From: Palaeococcus pacificus DY20341
GTDB lineage: Archaea > Methanobacteriota_B > Thermococci > Thermococcales > Thermococcaceae
Reading direction: 5' to 3'
NCBI RefSeq assembly: GCF_000725425.1
Contig: NZ_CP006019.1
Coordinates: forward strand, 1,178,001-1,242,000
DNA length: 64,000 bases
Positions 49,663 through 59,308 of the stretch are shown here, one piece after another (positions within the stretch are counted from its first letter, which is position 1; each line of letters opens with the position of its first letter). The notes below the pieces were generated by a model. That model ran no database searches. It was not told where the DNA came from and saw only the letters and a list, made by a program, of their open reading frames with translations. Made by a program: the position numbers and the translations under genes.

Positions 49663-50389
49663 TATTGGTAACCGGGCCTGGAGGAACAGGTAAGAGTGTT
49701 CTTACTCTAAATTTGGCTGCATATTTGGCTAAAAGGTATTACAATGTCCTAATGGTCGATGGGGATTTGTTCCTTCCAGATTTAGCCGACTATATGAATT
49801 TGGGGAACGTCAAGTACACCCTTCACAAGCTATTAACAGATTCTTCTCTCGAAGCGAAAGCTGCGGTTTATAAAAATAAAAAACAAAAGTCAGCATTTTG
49901 CCGGGGGATAAAGAATTAGGCTCGTTGGTAGGCATATATCTGCCCCTGCTTACTCATATCTTGGAAGATTTATCAAGGCAATATGCTGTAACATTCATTG
50001 ATACTCCTAGTGGCATTCCCCTAGAAGAGCTGGAACTCTATACTATTGCAACTCATCAGATAATTGTCTTAGAGCTTGAGAGGGTTCCAAAAAACGAGAT
50101 TGGGGTTTATATCTACAATGAGCTTGAGAAATATCTCAACTTAGACATGGATGGGAGAATGGAGCATGGAGTAATACTAAACAAGGTGGACAAGCTGAGT
50201 CAAAAATACATAATTGACTATATTGAAGAAAACCTTGAAATCCCCGTTTTGGGGGTTATACCGTTAGATGGTGCTGTTGTTGAATCCATATCCTTAAAGA
50301 GCCCTTTTTTGTTTGAATTCCCTCATAGTGATGCTTCAATAGCGCTGAAAGATTGTGGAAAAGTGCTGGAGAAGTGGCTCTTCGAATAG
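49653..50389 (+). pseudogene. Second MinD/ParA-like ATPase, interrupted by a frameshift
   Basis: This is a paralogue of the preceding gene. Frame one runs from ATG 49653 (GAGGAGGAG upstream) with P-loop TGPGGTGKSVLTLNLA to a stop at 49919. The remainder continues in the -1 frame from about 49884 with SILPGDKELG to 50389. A single -1 shift in the six-A tract at 49878-49883 joins the parts into 245 codons, and AVYKNKKTKVSILPG then aligns without a gap to AVYEDRESNLFILPG of the first copy. The break is a sequencing error, a recent mutation or a programmed slip. All later motifs (IDTPSGIPLEE, NKVDK) are intact. Confidence 0.8.
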
Positions 50390-52891
50390 CTACCTCCTAA
50401 TGGTTCTTCCCTCCTCCAGCTCTCTCTTGAGTATTTTTGCCTCCTCTTCAGCCCTTTTAGCCCTGAATACCTTGGCTATTCTCTCCACAGCGTCGAGCTT
50501 TCTGATAGTTCCATCGAGCCAGGTGAACACATCTCCCGGGTAAACGATGAGGGAGTAGTGTTCTCTGAAGTAGCGCGCTATTTGAGAGGGGTGCTTTCCT
50601 TGGCGTCTGAGCTCTATTATCTCATTGCTGAAGCGCTCCATCGCGTGTTCGGTGCACTCCTCCTCTTCGCACATGAAAAAGTCTTGGTAAATCATGAAGA
50701 GCTTCTCTTGAACGTTTGGACTGACTTCAGGCAAAACCTTATCGAGCTCGCTTAAAATTGACGTAAAGCTCGGTGAAAAGATGTTGCTCGAAACTCTGCC
50801 CCTAACGGCCCCATTGAGCTCGCTCTGCATAACTCCACTCAAATAGACATTCTCAAAGGGCAAAAGCTTTACTGCAATCTCTCTTGGGTGCATTTTTTTG
50901 AGATTCTCCCGTATGAATGCAGCTTCTTTTGGAAGGAGGAAGCTCATGCTTACAGCTCTTCCATAGGGGGTAACGCTCACCAAACTGCCTCTAATCTCGA
51001 CGAATTCATACTCCATAAGCTTTTCCAAAACGGACTTAGCGCTTTGGTTTGCCCCTAGGCAGCTGGCCTGCACCTCCTCTATTATCTCCATGTGCGAAAA
51101 CAGGCAGGAGTGGGCTAAAACTTGATCCTGCTCAAGCTCATCACTCCACTCTACGTCTACAGGTTCTATAGGTGCACTTAAGAGTTTAAATGCTACTTCA
51201 TCTTCGCTCCCTTCCATTTGGGCAGAATACTTCTTTCCGGGCTCAATAATTAGATAAACCTTTCCTTTTTCGTGGTATAGCGGTCTTCCAGCCCTGCCAA
51301 GCATTTGGTGGAACTCTCTAACGGTCAGCCACTTATTGCCCATAGCTAAGCTCTCAAAAAGCACTTGGGATGCTGGAAAGTCAACACCCGCTCCTAATGC
51401 TGCAGTAGTAACCACAACGTCGAGCTTTTGCTTTTGGAACTCAAGCTCTGTTATCTTTCTTTGAGTGTAAGGAAGACCGCTGTGGTAGGGTTTTGCTTTT
51501 AAACCCTTGCTCGTTAAATAGCTTGCTAACTCATGGCACCTCTTCCTTGAGAATGTAAACACTATCGTCTGCCCTTTAAATCCTTGTGGAGACTTTCTCA
51601 TTGCTTCTGCCTTTGTCAATTGAGCTATATATCCCCACTTCTCACTTTCACTCCTTGCTAGAATTATGTGTCTCTCTAAAGCTACAGGCCTTTCGTCGTA
51701 TAGCACCAGCTTTAAACCCAACTCTTTGGCAAGCTCTTCGGGATTTCCAATAGTGGCGCTTAATCCCAAAAATTGGGCCTTTGGATAGAGCTTCCTTAGG
51801 CGTGCAATTAGTCCATCCAAGCGTGGCCCTCTATCTTCATCATCTACCATGTGAATCTCATCTATCACAATAGTTCCAACATTCCCAATCCTACGCCCCG
51901 CCCTCAAAAGGTAGTCTATTCCCTCATATGTTCCCACTATAATATCTGCATCAATCCCGGTATCCACCACTACCAGCTCATCCTTCGTCTTTATCCTGCT
52001 CATTCCAACCCTTATGGCAACTTTTAAGCCAAGCCTGCCATAGCGACGCTTGAAGTCTTCATATTTTTGATTTGCGAGAGCCACCAGCGGAACTAAAAAG
52101 AGCATTTTTTGTCCTTTCATGGCTTTTGGAACTCCTGCAAGTTCACCTATCAGGGTTTTACCGCTGGCTGTGGCGGACACTATGAGAAGGCTTTCTCCAT
52201 CCAATAGGCCCTTTTGAATAGCCAAGCTCTGAACAGGGAGAAGTTCTTTAACTCCTTCACTTTTCAAGACTTGTTTAAACTCTCCAGGAATTTTCACTTC
52301 CTCCAGAGCAAGCTTTTTAATTTTAATCCTCTTTGGCTCCAGTTCGTCCCATTTTGTAATTTCTGGATGGCGTATGGGGTCAAACCTAGGGTCAAAAGTC
52401 ATTAGAACCTTATCTAAATCTTTAAAACGTTTTAACAAATTCTTTGCTTGGTCAAACATAGCTATGCTCCTAAACCTAAAGCGGAGCTCATTCTTAAGCT
52501 CTTCTTCCGCACAGCGCTCGCATATGTATTCGTTGTGATATTTTATTCTATTTCCTTCTGTCAGCACGGTTATTCTATCGCTCATAAGACAAAAGCGGCA
52601 GAGATCAGCTTTCTCAACACGCTTATTTTGAAGCCTCCTTTTGAAGTAGTCCTCATACTCTTCTCCCTCGATGAGAACTATTCTGGCCTGTCTCAAAAGC
52701 CGCTCAATCTCTTTTGGGTTTTTGTACTCGCTCCCCTCGAGAACTTTAAACAGCCTTCCCTCTCGCATTATTAAACGGTAACTCCTATCCACTTTAAGTC
52801 CCTGCATTTGAGAGAGCTTTTCAGGCTCGTGCTCAATAAAGTAGGCCTCAAGCTCGTTCTTTTTTCTTCCCTTGCGAATGATGAACAGCAT
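50390..52891 (-). CDS. Ski2-like DEAD/DEAH helicase with zinc-finger N-terminal domain (ASH-Ski2-like)
   Basis: This is an RNA helicase of 833 aa of the archaeal Ski2-like group; in Pyrococcus a similar protein works with the nuclease aRNase J and the exosome. The N-terminal 180 residues include a four-cysteine zinc site (LCRFC...ICERC) and RFRFRSIAMFDQAKNLLKRF. Walker A is VSATASGKTLIGE, Walker B is VIDEIHM, motif III is GLSATIG, and motifs V/VI are AALGAGVDFP and QMLGRAGRP. A ratchet-like helical domain completes it. The ATG at 52891 follows GGGGATAG; the longer frame to 52954 contains a TATA (TTTATAAACC). It abuts the convergent MinD gene. Confidence 0.88.
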   Translation of the reverse strand: MLFIIRKGRKKNELEAYFIEHEPEKLSQMQGLKVDRSYRLIMREGRLFKVLEGSEYKNPKEIERLLRQARIVLIEGEEYEDYFKRRLQNKRVEKADLCRFCLMSDRITVLTEGNRIKYHNEYICERCAEEELKNELRFRFRSIAMFDQAKNLLKRFKDLDKVLMTFDPRFDPIRHPEITKWDELEPKRIKIKKLALEEVKIPGEFKQVLKSEGVKELLPVQSLAIQKGLLDGESLLIVSATASGKTLIGELAGVPKAMKGQKMLFLVPLVALANQKYEDFKRRYGRLGLKVAIRVGMSRIKTKDELVVVDTGIDADIIVGTYEGIDYLLRAGRRIGNVGTIVIDEIHMVDDEDRGPRLDGLIARLRKLYPKAQFLGLSATIGNPEELAKELGLKLVLYDERPVALERHIILARSESEKWGYIAQLTKAEAMRKSPQGFKGQTIVFTFSRKRCHELASYLTSKGLKAKPYHSGLPYTQRKITELEFQKQKLDVVVTTAALGAGVDFPASQVLFESLAMGNKWLTVREFHQMLGRAGRPLYHEKGKVYLIIEPGKKYSAQMEGSEDEVAFKLLSAPIEPVDVEWSDELEQDQVLAHSCLFSHMEIIEEVQASCLGANQSAKSVLEKLMEYEFVEIRGSLVSVTPYGRAVSMSFLLPKEAAFIRENLKKMHPREIAVKLLPFENVYLSGVMQSELNGAVRGRVSSNIFSPSFTSILSELDKVLPEVSPNVQEKLFMIYQDFFMCEEEECTEHAMERFSNEIIELRRQGKHPSQIARYFREHYSLIVYPGDVFTWLDGTIRKLDAVERIAKVFRAKRAEEEAKILKRELEEGRTIRR

Positions 52892-52996
52892 TTCTATCCC
52901 CGAGATATTCTTTTTAAAGCGGTTTATAAAAATTAGCTCGATTTTAAAACCCATTCTTGCTCATGCTCAAATGAGACTAAAACAGTAGGTTAATGC

Positions 52997-53194
52997 CTAG
53001 TCGCTTGCTTCTATTACCTTTGCATTTCTAATTCTTTTTGAGCCAATTCTGAGGGATCTAAAGAAGCGTATGTGCTCATCAGGCAAAAAAGAATCTAGGT
53101 TGATCTCTTTAAGCCTCTTCTTTTTTGGTCTATTCATTGGCTCTTTATTTTTTACGGGAGCATTATTTAAGAATTCATCGAGCGTTTTATCCAT
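52997..53194 (-). CDS. Small basic protein of unknown function, 65 aa
   Basis: This is a short, lysine-rich protein: [15 protein letters not shown], a basic linker [10 protein letters not shown], then [34 protein letters not shown] do not recognise it, though it looks like an adaptor or nucleic-acid-associated peptide. The ATG at 53194 has GGGTGG upstream, and a TATA-like CCTATATAGC at about 53226 gives a nine- to ten-base leader. It precedes the Ski2-like helicase by 105 bases on the same strand. Confidence 0.65.
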   Translation of the reverse strand: MDKTLDEFLNNAPVKNKEPMNRPKKKRLKEINLDSFLPDEHIRFFRSLRIGSKRIRNAKVIEASD

Positions 53195-53242
53195 GATTCC
53201 ACCCAAAAAATCTGGGCCTCAATGCTATATAGGTTTTTTGAT

Positions 53243-53326
53243 TCAGATTAAAAATAGAAGAGCTAAGCTTTTGGCGTGTGAGGCTATTAACACCACCATC
53301 CTAATCGTTTCTCCGTTGGAAATCAT
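53243..53326 (-). CDS. Possible 27-residue peptide
   Basis: A short frame starts at ATG 53326 with AGGAGG six bases upstream and ends at 53243. It encodes a peptide beginning MISNGETIRMVVLIAS with a hydrophobic end, LALLFLI. A TATA-like CTTAATTTAATA at about 53366-53377 is well placed for a transcript start near 53346. It has expression signals but no recognised homologue, and could be a leader peptide for the downstream 65-residue gene or chance. Confidence 0.25.
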   Translation of the reverse strand: MISNGETIRMVVLIASHAKSLALLFLI

Positions 53327-53459
53327 TATAAACCTCCTAACATGAAAAGCAACTGTTGACAAATGCTTATTAAATTAAGCCGCAATCATTTTGCAGAAAC
53401 CCTTTTAATGAATGACTATGCTTTACTTATTGAGATGATAACCTTTTGAGGGATGCCGA

Positions 53460-55268
53460 ATGTGCGGAATAATTGCATACATCGGAGAAAGAAAAGCTAG
53501 TGAGGTTCTAATTAATGGGTTAAAGAGGCTTGAATATAGAGGATATGATTCTGCAGGGATAGCAATAAACGACAAAGAAGAAATTGAGGTTAAAAAAGGT
53601 GCAGGAAGGTTAGATGAACTTAATGAGAAGCTAAAATTTTCCGAAATTGGAGGAAGAACTGGAATTGCCCAAACACGTTGGGCGACCCACGGAGAACCCA
53701 ATGATGTTAATGCTCATCCCCATATGGACTGTATAGGAGAAATAGCTTTAGTCCACAACGGCATTATAGAGAACTACCTCGAGCTTAAGGAGGAGCTTTT
53801 GAAGAAGGGGCATGTATTTAAAAGCGAGACTGATACCGAGGTTATCGCGCATTTAATTGAGGAGGAGCTTAAAAGCAGCCAAGACTTTGAGGAAGCGCTT
53901 AGAAAAGCGTTGTTGAAGCTTAAAGGTTCATTTGCTCTGGCTATTGTTTATAAGAATGATACAGATCACATCTACTTAGTTAGAAATGAAAGTCCCCTAG
54001 TTTTAGGAGTAGGGAATGGAGAGATGTTTGCTGCTTCTGATGTTCCTGCATTTTTGGCTTATACAAATAAGGTGATTTTTCTCGATGATGGAGAATATGC
54101 TATTATAAGCAAGGACTCTTTCTTAGTAAAGGATATTAAAACTGGGAAGCTCAAGAGAAAAGAAATTCAAGAAATCACTTGGACCCTTGAAATGGCTGAG
54201 AAGCAGGGCTTTCCTCACTTTATGCTCAAGGAGATTTATGAGCAGCCGAACGCAGTGAGAGAAGCTATTTATGGCAATGCTGAAACTATAGCAAGAATTG
54301 CTGAAGAAATAGCAAACTACGAGAAAATATTCATAGTTGCAATGGGTACTTCCTATCATGCTGCCCTCTACGCTAAATATCTATTCCAGCGCTTGGCAAA
54401 AAGAGTTCCTATAGTTGAGGAAGCTAGTGAGTTTAGGTATGAGGCTGAAGAGCTAATAGATGACAAAACCCTTGTTATAGCCATAACCCAAAGCGGTGAA
54501 ACAGCTGATACCCTCGCGGCGATAAAGCTCGCTAAGAAAAAGGGAGCGAAAGTTTTGAGTATAGTCAATGTTGTGGGAAGCATGGCAACACGTTTGAGTG
54601 ATCTTGTTGTTTACACATTTGCAGGGCCTGAGATAGGCGTTGCAGCGACTAAAACATACACTACACAGCTGACAGTTTTGGCTATGCTAATCACAGCCTT
54701 GGCGAGACATTTAAGAACAGCTGATGAAAGGTATTTAACCCAATTAGAGGAGCAGCTCACCCAGTTGCCATCATTCATTGAGGAAGTTTTAGAGTATGAC
54801 GGGGAGCTCAAAAAACTAGCTGAAGAGTTAAAAGATAGAAAAGACTTCTTCTATATTGGAAGGGGTGTAAGTGTTCCAACAGCATTAGAGGGGGCGCTAA
54901 AGCTTAAAGAAATAAGCTATATCCATGCCGAAGGACTGTCAGCAGGAGAGCTAAAGCACGGTCCATTGGCACTAATCGAAGAAGGCGTTCCCGTGGTGGC
55001 GGTGGCACCTAACGGCAAGCTTTTAGAGAAGATGATTTCAAACATAAAAGAGGTAAACGCAAGGAAAGGTTTCATAATTAGCCTTGGAGACAGTGATGAG
55101 CTCTCAAAGGTAAGCGATGTATTTTTGAAAATGCCAAAGATCGATGAACTCTTAAGCCCAGTTGTTTATGTAGTTCCCCTCCAAATATTGGCCTACCATT
55201 TGGCAGTTTTAAGAGGAAACGACCCTGACAAGCCGAGGAATTTGGCAAAATCCGTTACGGTTGAATGA
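53460..55268 (+). CDS. glmS: Glutamine-fructose-6-phosphate aminotransferase (isomerizing)
   Basis: GlmS makes glucosamine-6-phosphate from fructose-6-phosphate and glutamine, the entry to amino-sugar synthesis. The Ntn nucleophile is Cys2 ([13 protein letters not shown]). The glutaminase domain has [16 protein letters not shown] and [15 protein letters not shown]. Two SIS domains follow ([15 protein letters not shown]..., [13 protein letters not shown] and [43 protein letters not shown]), and the end [13 protein letters not shown] is canonical. The length of 602 aa is normal. GAGGGATG precedes the start. The stop is ten bases before the aglB start, so the two are in one operon. Confidence 0.97.
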   Translation: MCGIIAYIGERKASEVLINGLKRLEYRGYDSAGIAINDKEEIEVKKGAGRLDELNEKLKFSEIGGRTGIAQTRWATHGEPNDVNAHPHMDCIGEIALVHNGIIENYLELKEELLKKGHVFKSETDTEVIAHLIEEELKSSQDFEEALRKALLKLKGSFALAIVYKNDTDHIYLVRNESPLVLGVGNGEMFAASDVPAFLAYTNKVIFLDDGEYAIISKDSFLVKDIKTGKLKRKEIQEITWTLEMAEKQGFPHFMLKEIYEQPNAVREAIYGNAETIARIAEEIANYEKIFIVAMGTSYHAALYAKYLFQRLAKRVPIVEEASEFRYEAEELIDDKTLVIAITQSGETADTLAAIKLAKKKGAKVLSIVNVVGSMATRLSDLVVYTFAGPEIGVAATKTYTTQLTVLAMLITALARHLRTADERYLTQLEEQLTQLPSFIEEVLEYDGELKKLAEELKDRKDFFYIGRGVSVPTALEGALKLKEISYIHAEGLSAGELKHGPLALIEEGVPVVAVAPNGKLLEKMISNIKEVNARKGFIISLGDSDELSKVSDVFLKMPKIDELLSPVVYVVPLQILAYHLAVLRGNDPDKPRNLAKSVTVE

Positions 55269-55278
55269 GGTGGTAAAA

Positions 55279-58131
55279 ATGGTGAAAACAAAAGAAAAAG
55301 AGATGAGAGAAAAAGAGAAATCTCGAGAACCTTCTTCCTCTTTTAACTTTGAAAAAGCTCTGAGGATAGTAGTTCCTATTGTCGTTTTGATAGTTGCCTA
55401 TATAGGGTATACCATAAGAATGCAACCTTCAGCGACGAAGTACTTCATAGACCCCGACACGTTCTATCACTATGAGATATACAAGCTCACGATAAAGGAA
55501 TGGATTCCCAAGTATTATCCGCTTGCAGAAGCTCCTTTTGGTGCTAAAATAGGCGAGCCTTTGGGATTGTACATTGTTCCTGCAGTAATTTACAAAGTGC
55601 TCTCGGTTTTTGGAGTTAGTGTGTTCCAAGCATTTAAGATGTTTCCAGCATTAGTTGGGTTCTTCAGCATAATAGGGGTGTACTTACTCGGAAGAAAGCT
55701 TCATAACGAGTGGACAGGGCTTTGGAGCGCATTAGTCATGATGTTCTTAACTGCGCACTTTGTAAGGACTTTTTCGGGAAACAACAGAGGAGACGGTCTT
55801 TTCATGATGTTCTTCCTCTTTGCAGCAGCTTCAATGTTTTATTATCTGGAAGAACAAAAAAAGATTCTAAAATATGCCTATGGCGCGTTATTTATTCTCT
55901 TTGGAGTTCTAAGCTTAGCGGCTTGGAACGGTTCGCCCTTTGGCATAATGGTGTTCCTTGGGTTTGGTGCGCTAAATGCCATAGCACTCTTCATCTTTGG
56001 AGAGATTGATAGATTTAAAGCCTTTGTTAGAGACTTCTACCCGGCTTATGTTTTATTCTTGATAGTTGGCTATGCTTTAACTCCAAGCGGCATTGTCAGA
56101 GTTGCAGGACACATAAAGTTCGCCTTTGAAGCATTCTTGGGATTAACGGCTTTAACCATGGTAATGCTCTATGGTGAAAGGCTAAAGCTCAACTATGAAG
56201 ATAAGCTCCACCGCTTTGGAATTGTTGTTGTCATTATAGCAATTGGGCTTGTTGGGGCTCGCTTATATGTGGGTCCAAAGCTCTGGTCGCTCATGAGCGG
56301 TGCCTATCAATCGACACAGGTTTATGAGACCGTTCAAGAGCTTGCAAAGACTACAATGAACGACATAAAGGTATACTACAGTGTAAAAGGAAGTGATGGT
56401 ATAGTATTTTTCCTCTCGCTAGGAGGAGCTGCTTTGGCCATATTTAAGTTCCTACTTGAGCTCTTTAGGAATAATAAAGTAAATTCAAAGTTGTTGTTCC
56501 TTCTAACGCTCTATGGCATGTCTGTATACTTAATAGGGACAGCCGTGAGGTTTTTATTCCTGGCCTCTGCGGCGATAATCCTAGTGTTTGCTTATTTAAT
56601 TGGGGAAATATTTAACTACATAACTACTATGAAAGAGAAGCCATCAACCAAAGCTATGTTCACCATTGTGCTCCTTATACTATTGGTGCCCCTCCCAATT
56701 ACTGGGGCTGTCAACATGAACAATCAAGCTAAGGCAATGGGACTTCAAGATGCTGTGACTCCAAGCTGGGAAAAAACACTCAACTGGCTCAAGGAAAACT
56801 CAAACGAGCTTGATACTGCAACATCATGGTGGGACTATGGCTATTGGATTGAGAGTTCCCTCTTGAGTAATAGAAGGGCAAGTGCAGACGGGGGACATGC
56901 TAGGGATAGAGATCACATACTAGCCCAATTTTTAGCCAACAGTGGAAATAAGAGTGAGGTGGATTTTGAGAGCTGGCAGCTTAACTATTTCATTGTCTGG
57001 AATCAGGACATCTACAAGTTCAATGCCATAAGCTACCTCGGAGGAGCGATAAGCAGAAACGAGAGAGATAACATTTCGATGTTCATCCCCTTCCAAAAAG
57101 TGGCAGACAACCTCTACATGCTGGATGCCTATAGAAAGCTTGAAATAACGAGTGAAGGTGGTCAAAAGAAAGTGATAATAACCATTGGGAATCAGCAGGG
57201 AGAGCCAATACAGTCCATCTTTGTGGGTACAGGAGAAGTTGTAAGAGGAGCAGGAAGCTTTCCCTATGTGGCTTATATATTCCCCAACTATGCTGTTGTA
57301 GCATATTACAAAATAGCAGGAAGCAACTTCGTTGATTTAGCTTTCTTCGGAGCATCCCAGCTTCCGAACTTTAAGCTGGCTTACAACACAGGAGATGTGA
57401 ATACATATAAATTCATACCCTTTGTGCTCTATAGGCTTGATGTATATGAAAACGGTACTTGGAAGAGCGTTGGTAAGCTTACACCGGGCGAGTATAAGGC
57501 TAAGCTCTACATCTCAGCCTTTGGAAGGGACATTAAAGATGCCACGATTAAACTTCTTGCATACGACAATGATACGTTGATCAGCGAACAGATAATTGCA
57601 CAAAACGTTAATATTGACCACCTAAAAGAGGAACCAGTTGAAGTTAGCTTAAACGTTCCTAATGCAACTAAGTACAAGCTCGTTCTAATCCAAAAGGGAC
57701 CTGTGGGAGCGCTCACAGATGCACCTAAAGTTAACGGCAAAATTGCAAACCCCATACGTGTATTAAGCGAGGGACAAAGCGGCGAGCTAGAGATCAAGGC
57801 AGCATTTAGAAAGGACTACAATGATATGAGCCTTTACCTAAGGGCAACAGTGATTTATCTCGTTAGGACGCAGGGAACAAGCAATGATGACGTCAATGCA
57901 ATATTCGAGCCTCACATGGACATCATATATTATGAGAAGATTGCAGACGGCTTAAAGACAACAAACGAGGAGATTACATTTAAGGGCGATGCAGAGTTCC
58001 CAGAGGTAATCACACCTTACATCAACTCCCTGAAGGAGAAGTACGGTGCGGACAAGGTTACCGTGAGGGGCATAAGGGTTGAACCAGTGTTTATAGCGGA
58101 CAAGGAGTATACAATATACATGCAAGGCTAG
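55279..58131 (+). CDS. aglB: Oligosaccharyltransferase AglB (STT3)
   Basis: This membrane enzyme transfers a lipid-linked glycan to asparagine in N-x-S/T sequons of secreted proteins. A basic N-terminus precedes about 13 membrane segments (residues 35-475). The metal-binding aspartates are in YFIDPDTFYHYE (first external loop), and the catalytic WWDYG is at residues 517-521. A beta-rich periplasmic-side domain of about 430 residues completes the 950-residue long form (AglB-L type). The ATG at 55279 has GAGGTGG; a frame to 55261 overlaps glmS. Linkage to glmS suggests GlcNAc-containing glycan. Confidence 0.96.
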   Translation: MVKTKEKEMREKEKSREPSSSFNFEKALRIVVPIVVLIVAYIGYTIRMQPSATKYFIDPDTFYHYEIYKLTIKEWIPKYYPLAEAPFGAKIGEPLGLYIVPAVIYKVLSVFGVSVFQAFKMFPALVGFFSIIGVYLLGRKLHNEWTGLWSALVMMFLTAHFVRTFSGNNRGDGLFMMFFLFAAASMFYYLEEQKKILKYAYGALFILFGVLSLAAWNGSPFGIMVFLGFGALNAIALFIFGEIDRFKAFVRDFYPAYVLFLIVGYALTPSGIVRVAGHIKFAFEAFLGLTALTMVMLYGERLKLNYEDKLHRFGIVVVIIAIGLVGARLYVGPKLWSLMSGAYQSTQVYETVQELAKTTMNDIKVYYSVKGSDGIVFFLSLGGAALAIFKFLLELFRNNKVNSKLLFLLTLYGMSVYLIGTAVRFLFLASAAIILVFAYLIGEIFNYITTMKEKPSTKAMFTIVLLILLVPLPITGAVNMNNQAKAMGLQDAVTPSWEKTLNWLKENSNELDTATSWWDYGYWIESSLLSNRRASADGGHARDRDHILAQFLANSGNKSEVDFESWQLNYFIVWNQDIYKFNAISYLGGAISRNERDNISMFIPFQKVADNLYMLDAYRKLEITSEGGQKKVIITIGNQQGEPIQSIFVGTGEVVRGAGSFPYVAYIFPNYAVVAYYKIAGSNFVDLAFFGASQLPNFKLAYNTGDVNTYKFIPFVLYRLDVYENGTWKSVGKLTPGEYKAKLYISAFGRDIKDATIKLLAYDNDTLISEQIIAQNVNIDHLKEEPVEVSLNVPNATKYKLVLIQKGPVGALTDAPKVNGKIANPIRVLSEGQSGELEIKAAFRKDYNDMSLYLRATVIYLVRTQGTSNDDVNAIFEPHMDIIYYEKIADGLKTTNEEITFKGDAEFPEVITPYINSLKEKYGADKVTVRGIRVEPVFIADKEYTIYMQG

Positions 58132-58538
58132 CCTCTGTCTCTTACTATTTTTATATCGTCCAAGCTTTTTAGCCCCACTCTTTTTACGCTCTCTTCGATT
58201 TTTATCTCAACATCTTTTGTGGGTTTTAGTATTATGCACTCAACTTGAGAAAAGCCGAGTTTTTTTAGGGCAAACGCCCTATGGTGACCATCCAACACAT
58301 AGTAGCGTCCTTTGTAGTCGAGCACGATTATGGGGGCATCATAGCCGTGCTTAATCTCTTGAAGGACAACCAGCAACTTTGCCTCATTCAGCTCCCACTG
58401 CGTTGGGATTAGGATATTAAGGGGAAGATATTCCATTGTAAGTTCAAACTCAACACCATAGACTAACTCGTTTTCTTTTTTGATATGCTTTGCCTTTTCA
58501 AAAGTCTTTTCACGGGTTATTAATATTATATCATCCAT
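58128..58538 (-). CDS. ParB-like nuclease domain protein, 136 aa
   Basis: This is a small protein of the ParB/Srx fold. The signature is APIIVLDYKGRYYVLDGHHRAFALKKLG near residue 80, with DGHHR as the nucleotide-handling motif. Related archaeal proteins include an ADP-dependent serine kinase (SerK), which is larger and has an extra domain, so the activity here is open. ParB-like members can be kinases, nucleases or CTPases. The gene is convergent with aglB and overlaps it by four bases. Confidence 0.75.
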   Translation of the reverse strand: MDDIILITREKTFEKAKHIKKENELVYGVEFELTMEYLPLNILIPTQWELNEAKLLVVLQEIKHGYDAPIIVLDYKGRYYVLDGHHRAFALKKLGFSQVECIILKPTKDVEIKIEESVKRVGLKSLDDIKIVRDRG

Positions 58539-58570
58539 CTTTCATCAAAAATAAATTGTTTTCCCTCATA

Positions 58571-59257
58571 TTAAACAGTTTTGTCTTTCACGCCTCTAAC
58601 TGCTATAAAGGCCCCAATTTCTTTTAGTCTCTCGCTAAACCTTTCATCCATTTTCTCCGCAAGACTCAAGAAGGGGAAGAAAGAGGGGAAGTATATTATG
58701 CCTCTGCTCTCAACTTCTTTAAAGCCAGTTGATAATAAAATGTCCTCGAGCTCTTTTGGAGTGTAGAACCGAGCATATCTATAAGCGGTTTCAACAAAGA
58801 GGCTTTTCAAGCGCTTAAAGAAAAACCACGAGCTCCTCCCGTTCATAGTCCCAATGACAACTTCTCCATTGGGTTTAAGAACTCTATAAATTTCTTTCAC
58901 AGCTTTTTCTGGCTCTTTTAAAAACTCAAACATGGTAACGCTTAAAACTAAGTCAAAGCTCTCATCTTTAAAAGGTAAGTTGTACGCATTTGCCTTAATG
59001 AAAGGCACGTTTGGAAGCTTAGTTTTTGCTATCTTCAGCATCTCAAAGCTTAAATCTGTCCCAACAACATTAAATCCTCTTTTGTACAGCTCCAAAGTGT
59101 AGTTCCCTGTACCACAACCTAAATCCAATGCACGCCCTTTCTTGGTATGCATCATAGAAAAGATTAACCTTTTTTCAGTTCTATCGACATATTGTCCTGT
59201 TTTGGTTAGATACCAAGAATCATAGCGATTAGCTATTTTATTGAAGTACTCCGCCAT
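58571..59257 (-). CDS. Class I SAM-dependent methyltransferase
   Basis: This methyltransferase of 228 aa belongs to the Methyltransf_11/UbiE-like type. Motif I is ALDLGCGTGNYTLEL near residue 43, motif II is VVGTDLSFEMLKIAK, then NLPFKDESFDLVLSVTMFEFL and VLKPNGEVVIGTMNGRS. The N-terminal KIANRYDSWYLTKTGQYVD matches small-molecule methyltransferases. The substrate cannot be inferred. The ATG at 59257 has GGGGGTTAAG upstream; the GTG at 59272 is less likely. It follows rbcL on the other side by 51 bases but transcribes in the same direction, so read-through is possible. Confidence 0.85.
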   Translation of the reverse strand: MAEYFNKIANRYDSWYLTKTGQYVDRTEKRLIFSMMHTKKGRALDLGCGTGNYTLELYKRGFNVVGTDLSFEMLKIAKTKLPNVPFIKANAYNLPFKDESFDLVLSVTMFEFLKEPEKAVKEIYRVLKPNGEVVIGTMNGRSSWFFFKRLKSLFVETAYRYARFYTPKELEDILLSTGFKEVESRGIIYFPSFFPFLSLAEKMDERFSERLKEIGAFIAVRGVKDKTV

Positions 59258-59308
59258 CTTAACCCCCAACACCTGCAGTCAAAATAGAACAAAAAGGAGG
59301 TGAAGAGT

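Noticed and set aside
49898-50389. Treating the second part of the MinD copy as an independent gene with a TTG start
   Set aside because: It lacks the P-loop and aligns as the direct continuation of the upstream frame after a single -1 shift.
58128-58538. Naming the ParB-like protein as serine kinase SerK
   Set aside because: It has the DGHHR motif but is much shorter than SerK as I know it; only the fold is claimed.
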